A DNA stretch of 64,000 bases from Rhizoclosmatium globosum (Eukaryota; Chytridiomycota; Chytridiomycetes; Chytridiales; Chytriomycetaceae), in NCBI GenBank assembly GCA_002104985.1, contig MCGO01000056.1, forward strand, positions 186,001 through 250,000, written 5' to 3'. The translations under genes and the position numbers were made by a program. The notes beneath the pieces are model-generated. The model had not been told where the DNA came from, did no database searches, and worked only from the letters and a program-made list of their open reading frames with translations. Shown one piece after another: positions 38,119 through 50,762 of this stretch. Position 1 is the stretch's first letter; each line of letters begins with the position of its first letter.

Positions 38119-41100
38119 ATGGAGCCTGAATCAAACGAAAGTGTTCCTGTGCCCGAACCACCAGCAGTTACAGTGGAAGGAGATGATGCAAACTCTTCAT
38201 CAGCTAACAACAGTTCTGGAAACGCTGGAAACCCTGAAGGAATCACAATAACTGGGGAAGATGGGGAAGTTCTTGTGGTGGAAGGAGATGAAGATGCAGG
38301 AAACGCGTCGGGTGTTGGATTCAGTATTCACTCCAACACTGATGCCAACAATATGGATGAACACGAAATCTTGTATCAAGAACAAAAAGAGAAACGAAAG
38401 AGATCTCTTCACCTTCAGCTATTAGACAAGACAAAAGTTCGATCATCATATTACACTTGTTCAAAAAAGGAAATATTGATTCTTCAGTATGTTGAGAACT
38501 TCAACCGTCAATACGTTCAGCTATATCCTGGTCGTAAGGATTTGCTCTTATGTCCATTCAATGAGTTTGATGTCAGGGTATGTATATCAGGAATTCTGAT
38601 AGAAATCTTAACTCGAACCAGAAATTCGTATGTACCTCAATTAGACCAACACAACCAGCATTCAAAGAACTATATGACTACCGAAGTTGTGCAAAATTTA
38701 TCGCTGATTATTTATCTTATGAGCCATTGGATCCACCACATGAATTGGTATGTGGAATTCAATATGTTTAGGATCGTTAATCTGCAGAATAGCCGCAAAA
38801 ACTTCCGTCGCCAACTTACACGTTGAAAGTCCAATCCGGAAATTGCTTTGATTATTCAGTACTTTTGGTATCACTCTTGCGAGGATTCGGGTATGATGCT
38901 TACGTCGTGTCTGGTTATGCAACCCGAGATATCACGATTTTGGATGAGACCAAAACAGATTCAGATACAATTGGAATTCCATCTCCAACAGGGCTTTCGT
39001 CAGAGAAAAAAGATGAGTCGTCATCAGCAAAAGATTTGGCAGAGGGTGATTCTGCGAGATACAAAATGAAACCTCCTAGAACGTTACGCAGTCATTTTAT
39101 CATCAGTCAAGAAGAGAAATCGAAAGCTGCGGCACTTAAGGAGCAAGAAAACAAACGAATCGCGTTGGAAAAGGAGAAGGCCGTACGTTCCTCCCTATTC
39201 AAAAAAAAAGGCACTAATTCTACAAATAGAAATTGATTGAAGATGATGATGAGTTGAAAGGTCTTCGTATTCATGCTTGGGTGATGGTGTTACCTGGAAA
39301 GCGTGAAATCGCCGAAGCATTCTTCATTGGTTTGTTATATCACATACTTACACGTTTTAAGTCTAATATTGTATAGAACCTTCAACTGGTCGTATCTACT
39401 CAACTGATAACGAAAATTATCTTGGTGTTGAAAGTGTTTTCAGTTCAACCAACTATTGGGTCAATATGCAAGTCTGTTATGACGGATTAAAGGTATAAAT
39501 TAATATTCAATTGCGTTCAATAACGGCTTCTCTAAGGGAATTCAATTTGATTTGGGAGATAATTCGAAATGGGAATTCGTACTCCTTGATAACACGCAAC
39601 CAGGAGCAACAGGAAATAAAGGAAACGGTGACAACGAAGATAATGTATCAGACGATGAAGATGAAAACGAGGACGAAAACTTGGAAATCTTGGATTTGCC
39701 TCCTTCTTGGGTTGACAGAATTTCCATCACAAAGGAGCAGTTTGAATCCAAATGCCCAGCGGGAAGCAAAACCATGCTATACAGAAACGCAAGGGTTGAA
39801 ACGTTTGCAGAGTATCATCGACAAGATGGAATGGTTTCAAGATACACATTCTTTGCTGAGGAGGCTCGAGAGTTTTACGGAGAGATCCGAGAGTTATTTG
39901 CGAATCGAAAGTAACAAGAATATTTAGTCATATCGGTTCTAATTGAATTTAGGGATAAACTGCGTGACCGAATTCGAATTCCTTACACTGGAAAAGTACA
40001 TGAATATTTTGATCCGGGAAGACAACATGGATTGAAGGAGCATATAATGTATGAAGGAAAGACGACTGAAATTCATTTCTTCCCGGCGTCTCGGTCTGAT
40101 GGATTGGTCAAGAGAGTCGAAGAGTACAACAAAGTCATTGAATACTTTACCGAAAGAGAGGACAAACTCATTTATCGCAGCGTCACTTATGAGCGAACTG
40201 ATAATATTGTGAGATATCCATAAGTTTCAAACTTGGCACTTATCTTAAGCACTCAGACTGAAGAATCCAAGGATGGCAAGATAATTACCAAGATGACAGA
40301 AAAGTTTGAAAGAAATAGAGGTATTGGCGTTGACAGAGTTTATGAGTGATCTAAATTTGAATACAGAAGTACCAGCCCATGAAGACCCCGCGAAAAAAAC
40401 ATATTACCTCAAGGATGAGAAGGTTTAAAAAAGAAAAATTGTTGGTTGAAATCTAATATCGCGTATTTAGATAAAAGTAATCTACCATTTGGATGACGGT
40501 CGTATTATTCCTTCATACCGTGAATTCAAAAAACCAAATGCCGACCAAAAAGCGAGCACACTTGAGACTCCAGTCAGCTTTGAGGTAATTGATTTATCGT
40601 TTGTCAAAGACTGATTGTTTTCAATATTAGGTGAATCCCTACATCAAACCACCAAAGCGACAACATCTTTACGGGCAGCTCTGTAATCTAATGCGATCAG
40701 AACAAGCATGCATACAAGCTATCAAAAACTCTGATAGAGAAGTGTCTGAAATTCTTCAAGCTAGAGCGGCAGAGGAAAAAGATATTTCTCTTGTCATTTC
40801 AGTCTACGACACAATTCGTAACAACACGGTGAGACTCTTTCAACAAATTGCATCAAGATACTTAACCTTTTTTTTATGTAAAACAGAAACTTGTCAGCGA
40901 AGAAGAAAAGGAAAACCACAAAGGAGAAGAGGAAGAATCAAAAACAGCAGACCTGGACTACCTTTCACCTTTCTTGGTCAATTATGTAAGTGCTAGAGAA
41001 ATAATGCCACTATTCCAACTAAACTTTCTTTAAGCCAAACCAGCATCAACTTGGCCGTTCCGAGGCTGTTGCGGTGAAAGACGCCTGCCTCAAGAGTTTG

Positions 41101-41424
41101 AAAGAACGTCTCATCGAGAAAGCCAATATCATCCAAGGCAGATTGGAGGAAGTTACGGCAGAATACCAACGTCGTCAGTTGGCCTATTCACGAAATGCAG
41201 ATTCTATGACAGTGGAAGAGACAGACGAATACGTCAAATTCTGTAACGACTCGTTGTTTAAGATTCAAATTCTAGAAAAGCGTCTCGCCAAGGTTGGTTT
41301 TCTTGAACTTGAGTTGTTTTGTTCTTAACCAGTTCTTTCTTAGCACAAGGAAGCAGCGCCAGAAAAGTACATTGAATTAGATGCAAAATTGAAAGCAGAT
41401 TCTAGACTGAAGAGTTCATCATAA
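38119..41424 (+). CDS. DRC7: Dynein regulatory complex subunit 7 (DRC7/CCDC135/FAP50), flagellar
   Basis: Axonemal protein of the nexin-dynein regulatory complex that links outer doublets and tunes dynein in motile cilia. Exons 38119-38577, 38622-38747, 38793-39182, 39230-39329, 39377-39492, 39537-39910, 39953-40208, 40257-40320, 40367-40422, 40471-40584, 40631-40828, 40887-40985, 41035-41292 and 41344-41424 give 896 aa (human 874). Recognition is end to end: KFVCTSIRPTQPAFKELYDY, a transglutaminase-like core SGNCFDYSVLLVSLLRGFGY, GLRIHAWVMVLPGKREIAEA, GIQFDLGDNSKWEFVLLD, LPPSWVDRISITKEQFESKC and LKSLKERLIEKANIIQGRLE. The N-terminal ~80 residues are acidic and disordered. The gene implies flagellated cells. 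Confidence 0.94.
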
Positions 41425-41447
41425 GTACATTAATTTATTTAAGTAAA

Positions 41448-44400
41448 TCAAAAGATCATATTTGCACAATGTCCGTATTCAACCATAAAGGCACTATTTA
41501 CATCTTCCTTGATTTGTACAAGCGCTTCTTTCCATAGCTTATCATTATTTCTCACAAGCTGAACACCTTCTGCGAAACACTTTACCAAATTCAAACACTT
41601 TTCACCTTCCCAATTATGAACGAGGGCTCTCAAATACTTTCGAAATCGCAATGTATCAGTCTCGATAGGTTCTGTGGTGGAATACAGCCAGTCATTCAAG
41701 AGTTGTTTTACGTCCGAAAATGAAGACCGTCCAAGAAGTGTAGGTACAGGCGCCGGCTTCGCGACGAATATACGATCAAGCGTAAGTGGTGCGCATTTTG
41801 GAATTGATCCCCTTCTAGGTTGGGGGACAACTGGCTGTGGCTGGGCCTTGTTCGCTGGTTTCTTCAGCGCCATTAGTTCCGCCCTGATTTCTTCAGGAAG
41901 GCCATCCACCATACTCCAATCAATTTGCGATGCTGATTGAAACAAGGATGCGCGATCTGGTTCTTCTACTCGTGCCCGTTTTGCAGGTTCAACCAGACCC
42001 AATTCGTCTGTTTCTTGATCCAACTCTGCATCAACACTCTTCCTCTTTGTTGTAAACTTCAGCAAGGTTTGGCCTTTCATATTTGCAGACTTGTTAACTA
42101 GTTTTGAAACATGGATTCCTACTCCTCGCAAGTCCAGTGCACCCACTCCCAATTCCTTAAATAGGGCCAGCGCTTCTCGGTAAAGCCGATCTTCATCTAT
42201 AACAGACGCTTCAAGCGTTTTTGACTTTGAAAAGTCCAAGCAATGCCCGCATCCCAAAAACTTTGTGGGCTCCCCGTCGTAAAGCTTCTTCTTCACTTTC
42301 ACTGTAATATGACGACCTTGGACGCCAGATTTCTCCATTCGTTGATGGACTTCTTGTGATAATTCACGTACAAAGGCGTAAGCTTCGTCCATCGTTTGAA
42401 AACGAACACCCCAGTTCACTTCCGCACCAACCGATTGTCGAGTCTTGTTTTCCAAAGGCCGTGTATCAATTCCTCTACAAAACTGGTACAATTTCTGTCC
42501 TGTTTTCAAGTTCGTAAGCAAACCCCCAACCAAACGTATAAAACCCAACTCACCATTCACATCCCCAAACAACTTTTTACATTCCCCAACAGAAATCGCT
42601 CGCAACTCTCCACAAGTCTTTACCCCAATCTCCTCCATCTGTTTCCCAAGCACATACCCAACCCCAGGCAAATCCCCAACATTCAACCCCTCAAAATACG
42701 CCTCAACCTCTCCCCGCTGCACCCAAAACACACCATCCGGTTTCGCCTTCTTGGTCGCAACCCTCGCAACAAGCATACAATCCCCAATCCCAATACTCGC
42801 ACAACACCCACCCGTCTCCCTCTCCACTCTCCCTCGAATCAATCCCGCGATATCAAGTGCACTCACGCCAGAAGTTGAAACGCGCTTCGAAACGTCAATG
42901 TACGCTTCGTCGCAGGACACGACCTGGATCTCGTCACACTCCTGCACGAGTATCGCGTACAGCGTTTTACTAATCGAATCGTACTTTTCGAATTCGTAAG
43001 GGAGGGCTATGATGGCTGTGTGGCCGGCTGAGATTGCGTCTGGGGATGAGGAGAGGAGTTGCTGTGCGCGGCCGAGGAGCATTCCGTTCTTTATGCCGTA
43101 TTTACGGGCTACGTAGTTGCAAGATGCGATTTCGGAGGTGGAGTATGAGTTTGTGCCTTTTGCGGGTGGGGAATCTGAAGTGGAAGATTCAAAGTTTCCT
43201 CCTGTTCCTTTTGAATGACATATTACGACTGGCTTTGATTTGTATTCAGGGCGCGAAAGGAGTGCGACAGAGGCAAAGAAACAGTCCATATCGATATGCA
43301 TTATAACTCTTTCGGTTGGTGCAGCAGGTGCGGGAACTACAGCTCCACCTCGTCTAGACCTTGGATTGCTAGGTCCGGCAGCAGCCTTCTCTGCACGTCT
43401 TTGATCTTCCTGAAGCCCAATCACGTAGTCCCGTAAATCGCTCTTCCAATTAGATATTTTAGAAAGTCGGGAGGACTGGTAGTACTTCGAAAGGAATCCA
43501 GACGTTGCCGTTGTATTCTTTATCGCAAATTCTGTTTGTTCTCGATTACCAATTCCAGTGGGAGGAACATTTGAACGAACAGGTTGAGCAACAGGCACCG
43601 GAATGGAGGGAGCTCGATTTGGAGGCAGAGACTGTGCGGAAATTGATGGTTGTAGATTCATAGGAGGAGGAGGGGGTGGAATTCGCGATTGAGTGGCTGG
43701 CCTTTGTGTTCGCGGCATTACTGGTGTCTTCTGGAGCGACGTGTTTCGAGTCGGGGCTTTTGTTGGAGTAGTCGGTTCTGAATTGTTATTGATATGAGGG
43801 GAATAGACTGGTCGTTTCGAAGCTGACAGCCTTATTGTAGGTGTTGTATTCCCAATCCCAACAGTTCGTTTGAGCTGTTCAATTTCCATGGCAATATCAA
43901 GAATACTACGAGATGGTGACGGAGATTCTTGAGAAGGTAGATCTATTTTGGATTGTGGTTTTTGTGGTGTTGATGGTGCAACAGTTGGAAATGATGGTTT
44001 TGGATTTGGAGGTGGCTTTTGAGCTGCAACAAACGTCGAAGACAATGTCGGTTTTTGAGCAAAGGAAGACGCAGAGGACGAAGAAACCAATGAGTTCATT
44101 GAAGATGCTGATGCTGAAGAGGCTTGAGGGATTGCAGGAGGATTTCGTAGAGCAACAGATTTCTCAGGAATATCAGAGACATTCTGAGGAATCAAAGATT
44201 TCGATGAAGTAGCAGCTGAAGAAGACGATGATGTGAATGCGAATGGCTTATTGGGGCTTGAATTCAATGGTGCAAAGAGCGACGCGCTTGACTTTTGAAT
44301 GATTCCATACTTTTGCCATGGCAGCAATTTCCCGGCTTTAATTGAATCATGAATCCATTGAGGGTCTACAATTCGACGGTTCTTCCACAGTTCAATCTGA

Positions 44401-44948
44401 ACAGAGGTTGTTTGCAGGAATAAGAATGATGATGACGGCTGCATTTGGCACGCACCTTTCTATCTGTCAACGACACTGCAATAATGTGTGTACAGCGAGT
44501 TGTGAGCATATCTTGAACGGTTCCACCATGCTACAAAGGACAGTGAGTGAATTGAACGTGTTGTTTGCAGATACGAGAGTAGGAAGTCGTTATGGCAATC
44601 AAACGCAAACATGAAGATATCCTTTGATAACTTCACTTGATTCGTTATAGTTCAACTTCTGTTCATGGAAACGGGCTTGTATCCGTTGATGTACTTTCGG
44701 ATCCATGCACCAGTTCCTCGCCCTTCCCATTTGGCAGTGATATTTTCTACGGATGTTTTAATGCTGCTAACCTTGATACAGAGTGTTTTCATGTCGAGGA
44801 GGGAAAAGTCCGGACCGAGCCATCCATCGAACCAGAAGACCGTGTCTTTCAAGATTGTGCTTGCTGTGCCAGAACCATAGCTTTCGTTCTGGCGCTGCTG
44901 CTTGTCCATCTTGGCGGCCATATACTCCCGCATTCCATCGTACGCCAT
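41448..44948 (-). CDS. REV1: DNA repair polymerase Rev1 (Y-family dCMP transferase)
   Basis: Translesion polymerase that inserts dCMP opposite damaged bases and scaffolds Pol zeta. Exons 44948-44772, 44530-44456 and 44396-41448 give 1066 aa. In order: YMAAKMDKQQRQ lead-in; a BRCT domain (to about residue 110) with HGGTVQDMLTTRCTHIIA and WIHDSIKAGKLLPW; a disordered Pro/Ser-rich linker; the catalytic core from about residue 445 with MHIDMDCFFASVAL and VVSCDEAYIDVSKR metal-binding carboxylates; the little finger; one ubiquitin-binding motif (IDWSMVDGLPEEIRAEL); and a C-terminal four-helix domain. DRC7 and REV1 are convergent with only 23 bp between stop codons, so their 3' UTRs must overlap. 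Confidence 0.94.
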
Positions 44949-45154
44949 TTTGGAGTGTTTTTTGTGGTTATTATCATAAGAACTAATAAAGTAACAACAT
45001 GAAATGATTATATTAAACTTGCTTTCATCAATCATCTTGGACTGTCTCGCGTGTCCTCCTTCTCACTACTCTCACCACCCTACTCCCTCCTCCATTCCAC
45101 CACTACTTCCACCATCAACACATAAAACTGATATCGTCCTAGTCCTCATTGACT

Positions 45155-45784
45155 TTACTTCTTCTTTCCAGCCGCAGGTTCAGCCTTTGTCTTCTTTGCA
45201 CCGTACTTTGAGCGACCCTTGGTTCTGTTGACAACACCCTGGCAATCGAGGGCACCACGAATAATCTTGTATCTGTATCACGAGAAATGGAATAAGACTA
45301 TAGACTGAAAGAAAGCAAGACAGGCCAGGGCTTACCGAACACCAGGACAATCAGCGACACGCCCACCACGCACAAGCACAACTGAGTGTTCCTGCAGATT
45401 GTGGCCCTCACCGGGAATGTACGCCTGAACAATCTTTCCCGTTGTCATGCGCACACGGGCCACCTTTCTCTGAGCCGAGTTTGGCTTCTTTGGCTTCACG
45501 TTGAATACTTTGAGACAGACGGCACGGCGCTGTGGACATCCGTTGAGCGCGGGAGTCGCTGGTTTGTACTTGCGCGGGACTCGGATGCCGCGGAGGACTT
45601 GGTTCAGCGAGGCAAAGGTTGGTGTTGAAGACGAGAAGGGACGAATCGTTGTACTCCATCTACTAGAACTAGACGCATTCACTGAAGCATTCACTGAAGA
45701 AAGAAGGCTTGGGCGCCCAAACAGACTGAATGCTGTGGTTGGTGTTCGTGGTGCGAGGGACAGCAGCGATCGTGTAAAGAACAT
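45155..45784 (-). CDS. MRPS12: Mitochondrial small-subunit ribosomal protein uS12m
   Basis: Decoding-centre protein of the mitoribosome. Exons 45784-45336 and 45272-45155 give 188 aa. An Arg/Ser-rich presequence ([19 protein letters not shown]) precedes the uS12 core: [18 protein letters not shown], the decoding loop [57 protein letters not shown]. The intron splits the CPGVRY motif. An in-frame ATG 11 codons upstream (45817) adds [11 protein letters not shown], which would spoil the targeting peptide, so the internal start is preferred. Bacterial and mitochondrial uS12 are near-identical in the loop, making the family call secure. Confidence 0.95.
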
Positions 45785-46661
45785 CTTCTTTTTGCTCTTC
45801 TCTTTTTCCTTTCTCAATCAAAACACAACAAACACATCGAAGAAAATCAGAGACTATTTGAGAATATTTATATTTTATTATGTAGAAAAAAAAGAGAGAA
45901 GAGAGAGCAGATGTCGACCTTGCAGCTAACCCTACTCTTATTGAAAGAAAAGTAGCGATAACCCAGATACAAGTGTCGAGAAGGATTATAATGAATGCTT
46001 CTTATGGAGTCTATCTGGCCGGTCCTAGTCCCCTTCACTATTCCACAGAGAATAAGGAGCAGCGAAGTCTAAAAGGTGGCGATCGTACATTTATGGAGAT
46101 CAAAGAAAGGCAGTGGAAGGAACGGAGACTCATCATGATTTGTGGAAGAATCGCAACGAACAACGCAGTATCCAACTTGATAGATGGAAAGAAGATTAAA
46201 GAGGATAGGGGCGAGTGAAATGATGTGTTTGGCCAGTCATGATCGTTAGAACCTCACACGCACGAGTTTGACGTAATCATCACACAATTCAATCACATGA
46301 GAGAAAACAAGTGTTTGCAGTACTTCAATTGCGTTGTTTGAACACAAGGCAAGTGAAGTTCCATAACCGCGTTGTTTTTGACAGAGTTTTTGGAGAAAAG
46401 GGCAAAAGAAAAAGGAAGAGAAGTTGGTTGCGCGGTGCTTTTGCCAAGTCAGGTCCTTAATTGTTTTTAATGCTATTTTTAGCGGCTGAAATGGAGGGTT
46501 GAATATTGATTGACATTGACAGGTTTCCAAATCTTGAGCTGTCAAAAGTTGACGTTCAAGAAGACCACTCAGTCAATCACACGTTGCAGCGTTTCTACGT
46601 ACCGACCCAGCTTCAACACTCAGAAACAAATCATTTGCACATTCATCGGGAATCGTCACAT
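45785..46661. other. 877-bp intergenic region with no supported gene
   Basis: Lies between the uS12m start and the first in-frame ATG of the membrane-protein gene. A plus-strand open frame at 45973-46218 has no family resemblance. A splice acceptor-like TTGACAG at 46515-46521, followed by an open frame that runs into the membrane protein, suggests that gene has an unrecognised upstream exon here (possibly a signal peptide). Confidence 0.45.
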
Positions 46662-47936
46662 ATGTCCTTGCTACTGAAACCAGCCATTCCTGTACCAGAC
46701 CCTACAGCGTATTCCTGGGACTCTAACATAGTTTCTCAAAGTCCAGAGTCACAAAGTGTTATTCAGTCACCACTGCCAGCCCAAATTCCTACTATTCCAA
46801 TCGTTTGGGAAACAGAGCCAATCGCGTCGTTTGCCCCTGAGATATCAAACAGCACTACAACTTCAAAATCCGATGTGAATGCAATCAACATAATTACAAC
46901 GGCTGCAGTGCCTCCTGCAACAGGAAATGCTGGAACTGGTTCTGGGATTTGGAATCAACCACCTTTCTCTTCCTTACCGTCACTGCAACTACAGCCAGCA
47001 ACATTTCAACCACCAGTACAGTGGGACGAGCAATCCAACGGAAACACGGCGCTTCTCACTCAACAACAAATACAGAAAGTACCAGCAACAGTATTGACAG
47101 CTGTCAAACTCATAACTCCGCCACCACCTGCATCCCCACAAACCAAACCAAACACTGCCGCACCTTCTAAACAATATTCTATCCTCCACCCGTCTATAAC
47201 GTCATCGAAAGCATCCTACCCTTCCTCGCAAACAACCAAAACCCTACCCCCACCCCTTCCGTCACCCCAACAACAGACTAGAACTGATGCTCCCACCCTT
47301 CCACCTCCATCACCAATAATACTCCCCTCTGTAGACCAATCATCCACCCAAGAAGCCCACTCAACCGCCCTTGACTCCTCCCCAAACACACCCCTCCTCT
47401 ACACAGCAATCGCATCCGTCCTCCTCGTCCTCCTCATCTGCATACTCGCAGCCACAGCCTGGTACATCTCCTACCGCCGGCGAAAACCAGTCCCCAATCC
47501 CACAACCACCGCCACACCCGCCCGGACCTTCTGGCGCCGCACACGAAGAAACAGCACCCGCAGAGACGCGACAAGACCCCCCGACCAAAGATGGAGTCTC
47601 AGAAGTTGCTCGGATTTGCAATGGCGCGAGCGCGTTTCAGGGGGTGGATGGAACGGGTGGGGAGAGCGCGGGGTTGTGAGCGGGGTGTATACGGAGTCTG
47701 AAGCTGGGAGTGGGGTTTGGGACACGCGTGGGAAGCCTGTTACACGGGAGATGAGTCGTAGTGTGTGGAGTGTTGGGGCGCGACATGTTGTTGTGGTTGA
47801 TGAAGGCGGGTTGAGTGATGTTGGGGAGGAGAGAGGGGTTTGGAGGGGGGAGGGTAGTAGGAGTAGTGGTAGTAGTAGTAGTAGTAGTCGTAGCGAGAAG
47901 ACTTCTTTGTCGACGTTGGGGGTGAGAAGAAGGTGA
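46662..47936 (+). CDS. Single-pass membrane protein with Pro/Thr/Gln-rich outer region
   Basis: From the first ATG the protein is 424 aa. Residues 1 to ~243 are Pro/Ser/Thr/Gln-rich, like an O-glycosylated cell-surface stalk. A hydrophobic helix (LYTAIASVLLVLLICILAA, about residues 245-270) is followed by a YRRRK stop-transfer cluster. The cytoplasmic tail is Arg-, Gly- and Ser-rich. The layout resembles fungal wall-stress sensors of the Mid2/WSC type, but no WSC or other domain is visible. The frame stays open upstream to 46506, so the true N-terminus (probably an earlier exon with a signal peptide) is unresolved. A further coding-like frame continues just after the stop, see the finding on 47918-48160. 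Confidence 0.6.
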   Translation: MSLLLKPAIPVPDPTAYSWDSNIVSQSPESQSVIQSPLPAQIPTIPIVWETEPIASFAPEISNSTTTSKSDVNAINIITTAAVPPATGNAGTGSGIWNQPPFSSLPSLQLQPATFQPPVQWDEQSNGNTALLTQQQIQKVPATVLTAVKLITPPPPASPQTKPNTAAPSKQYSILHPSITSSKASYPSSQTTKTLPPPLPSPQQQTRTDAPTLPPPSPIILPSVDQSSTQEAHSTALDSSPNTPLLYTAIASVLLVLLICILAATAWYISYRRRKPVPNPTTTATPARTFWRRTRRNSTRRDATRPPDQRWSLRSCSDLQWRERVSGGGWNGWGERGVVSGVYTESEAGSGVWDTRGKPVTREMSRSVWSVGARHVVVVDEGGLSDVGEERGVWRGEGSRSSGSSSSSSRSEKTSLSTLGVRRR

Positions 47937-48250
47937 AGGATGAAGGGAGGTTACGAAGGTTAGGCTCGTTCTTTGGAGGATGGAGGGCGTCGAGTAGTAA
48001 CCTTCGTGCACATGTACCTGATAGTATAAAAAGTCAGGAGTCTAATGCGTCTGGGTCTGGTGAAGGAAGCTGGGAAACACCAAGGGATGGAAAACGGTAT
48101 CAGGACTTTTCTCGAAACCAACCTCTGTACACCCCTTCCACAAGGAGCTTGGAAAAGTGAACAGATTATTGAAACGAGTCTTTATTTATTCTGTAGAAAT
48201 ACATTGATATGTGCAAATATCCCCGAAAACTGTTGAAATCAAACACCACC

Positions 48251-50511
48251 TTACTGGTTCATCACTGCAACAGCAACACCAATAACAATTACAGCCACAG
48301 CCAAGTAAATAACAGACCCTAACCCTGAAGCATCTTTGGCTCCCTTCTCACGGCTCAACACACCCTTCAAGAATTGTTTCCTAGCCTCAGCATCAACAAA
48401 CCTTGGCTTACCCACTTTCAAACCTTCCCATCCCTTCTCCTCAACCCACCCAGGAACCTTTGGCACAACCCGTTTCGTCGGGTACCCACCATTCAACAAA
48501 ACCTCAAACGGACATTCAGCACCCAACCGCCCAGCCGCAACCAACCCACTCGTAATCCCGTCCTCATGAAACCCATAATTCGTCCACGCGCCCGCGAAAC
48601 TCGTCATCCGCGTGTTCTGAATCGCGTTCAACGAGTCCTGCGCGGCAATCGTCTCAGGACTGTACAGCGGGTGTGTGTACGAAAACTCGGCAATCACTTT
48701 AGATGGGTTGGGCTCGTACAACGGGTTCATTGTGACAAAGACGTGGCCAAAGTCTTTTGGGTTGATGTGGGGTTGCAGGTTGTCCATCCAGTAGGTGAGA
48801 CACATTTTTTGGGAGGTTGTTGAGGTGTCGTTGGGGATGGAGGTGAGGTAGTTCCAACTGGCCCAGGCGAGTTTGCGCTTAGGCATGAGCTGTTGTTGGT
48901 GATGGTGGTTGTTAGTCAGGGTTTGAAGAAAAAGAGGAGAAAAAAATTTTGGAAGTGGGGTCACAAAAAATTTTGTATGATGTGTTTACCTCTTCATCAC
49001 GGTGCAACACGGCTCTGTTGTTCAAGAATTTGATAGAGCCCAAGATTTGACGTTCTTCGGCCGTGGCATCATCGCCAAGGATTTTCAGGGCTTGGTCAGA
49101 GTGAGTAGCGAAAATGACGTGATCAAACACTTCTTTCTTTCCAGTAGAATCGGTAACAGTTACAGTTCCTTCCGCAGTGTTTCGCACAACGCTTGTGACG
49201 ACCACGTTGAGCCTAGCGTCCGCAAGTTGTGAGATGACTTTCTGCACATACACACGGCTGGAAATGTCAAGAGATTAGAAGGATTGTGAGGGCAATAACT
49301 CAATTACCTTCCACCGTCGACAGTCATCCACTTTGGTCGGTCAGAGACTTGCAACAAAATGTGGTTTCGCATGAAACGGACGAGGGTGAGCAATGGGAAC
49401 TTTTCAAAAGTCATATTGGCAGGGGTGGACCAAATGGCGGCAGTCATGGGGACAATGTAGTTTTGGTAAAAGAACTTGTCGTATCCGAACTTTGCGAAAA
49501 AGTCGGCAAGAGTCATTTTGGAGAATGGGTGAGCCTGATTGAAACGATTTGTTAGAGTTGCATTCGGGTTGTGATATTACTGATTTGGTGTTGGTCGGTC
49601 GAGTTTGGGTTTTGTTTTGCTCCAAGTTTCCTCAGATTCTGCCGAACTTTTCTGAACTGCTTCCGCTCTATCGTTCTCTCTTCCTTTCATGTCTATCCAA
49701 CCTTGAATGAATTCTCCGGAATGCGTTGTTGCCATTTCAACTCCGCCATTCTAGCGACAATGTTGTACTCTTCTAACTCGTCCGCTGTCGTCTTGGACGA
49801 TATCTGCCTTTCTATCTGTTCCATCCATTCCACCTTTTTCCTATCTGAGCCTGTCAAAGTCGCTAGAAACAAACCTTTGAAGAATCCTTGCGAACATTTC
49901 CGTTCCTGTCAAACTCAAGGTCATCAGCCTCTTGAGCAATCTGATCCGCCTGAGTATTAAATCTGAGGACTTGAGAGACCATACTCCACATGTCCCTCGA
50001 GAGCAAGTTTTCGCGTTGAGCAAACAGAGTGTTCAAGTTGTTTCCATTCCATTCGAATTCACCCTTGTTTCTAGAGACAGAGAAGGACATGTCTGATTCC
50101 TGGAGGGGCACTTTGAGGGCATCGAGGAAGTTTAGGAAGTTTGGGTCTGTGTTTTCAGCAGTAAGTACATTTTTTTTTTGGACTTGAACAAGACAATAAT
50201 GTGTTGATGCTTGGCACTGGAGTGGGAAAGAAGGGGGAAAACGTACAGGTGATAGGGTTGCAGACAATAAAGCCGGTATCGACACCAATCTGCTTTGAAC
50301 CATCAAGAGAGTCGATAGTGACAGTGTTTGAGTGACCGCCAAAGTACTTTCCGGCTTCAAGGAGAGAGACAGAGTACTTGTCCCTTTGCTGGTTCAGAAG
50401 CCAGGCAGCAGAGAGACCCGAGATACCGCTGCCGATGATGGCAACACGCTTTGGCGCCGATGCAGAAGTAGATGAAGTAGTAGTAGTAGTATTGGCTTTG
50501 ATGTCAGGCAT
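48251..50511 (-). CDS. FAD-dependent oxidoreductase, COG2907 (amine-oxidase fold), tail-anchored
   Basis: Exons 50511-50247, 50146-49875, 49534-49308, 49257-48990 and 48889-48251 give 556 aa. The Rossmann motif KRVAIIGSGISGLSAAWLL (GxGxxG at residues 27-32) is followed by LEAGKYFGGHSNTV and GVDTGFIVCNPITYPNFLNF, diagnostic of COG2907. Further blocks are MTAAIWSTPANMTFEKFPL, VDGGSRVYVQKV, VIFATHSDQALKIL and WTNYGFHEDGITSGL. A C-terminal helix (SVIYLAVAVIVIGVAVAV) probably anchors it in a membrane. Homologues sit beside cyclopropane-synthase-like methyltransferases in bacteria and form the N-terminal half of plant cyclopropane synthases; the bacterial UfaD desaturase of furan fatty acid synthesis is in this flavoprotein class. 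It is divergent from the DUF1365 gene. Substrate unknown; lipid acyl chains are the best guess. Confidence 0.9.
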
Positions 50512-50762
50512 TTGTTGTCTTTGGGTGATCTCTGGTTTGAGGATACTTTGTGAATGATAATTATGCACGGGTTGGGGATGCTTTGGTTCGGTGGTTGTTG
50601 CTTTGAAATTCGGTGGTGATGGTTAGGGTTTCTCCGTTGCTTGCTTGGAAATTGGGTGCGCTGTGATTTCCAATTTTGTCCGAACCGAGTTCTTGCTTTG
50701 ACAGTTGATGAAGAATTGGATCGACCAACCAAAAACGAGCATTATCAATTGAGTCAGAGTGA
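50512..50762. promoter_or_regulatory. 251-bp divergent promoter of the FAD oxidoreductase and DUF1365 genes
   Basis: The start codons of two genes whose bacterial homologues are functionally linked lie 251 bp apart and point away from each other. This arrangement would allow co-regulation. No specific factor-binding site could be named. Confidence 0.55.

Noticed and set aside
45973..46218. Plus-strand 81-codon frame between uS12m and the membrane protein
   Set aside because: No signal peptide, domain or convincing splice link to the downstream gene.
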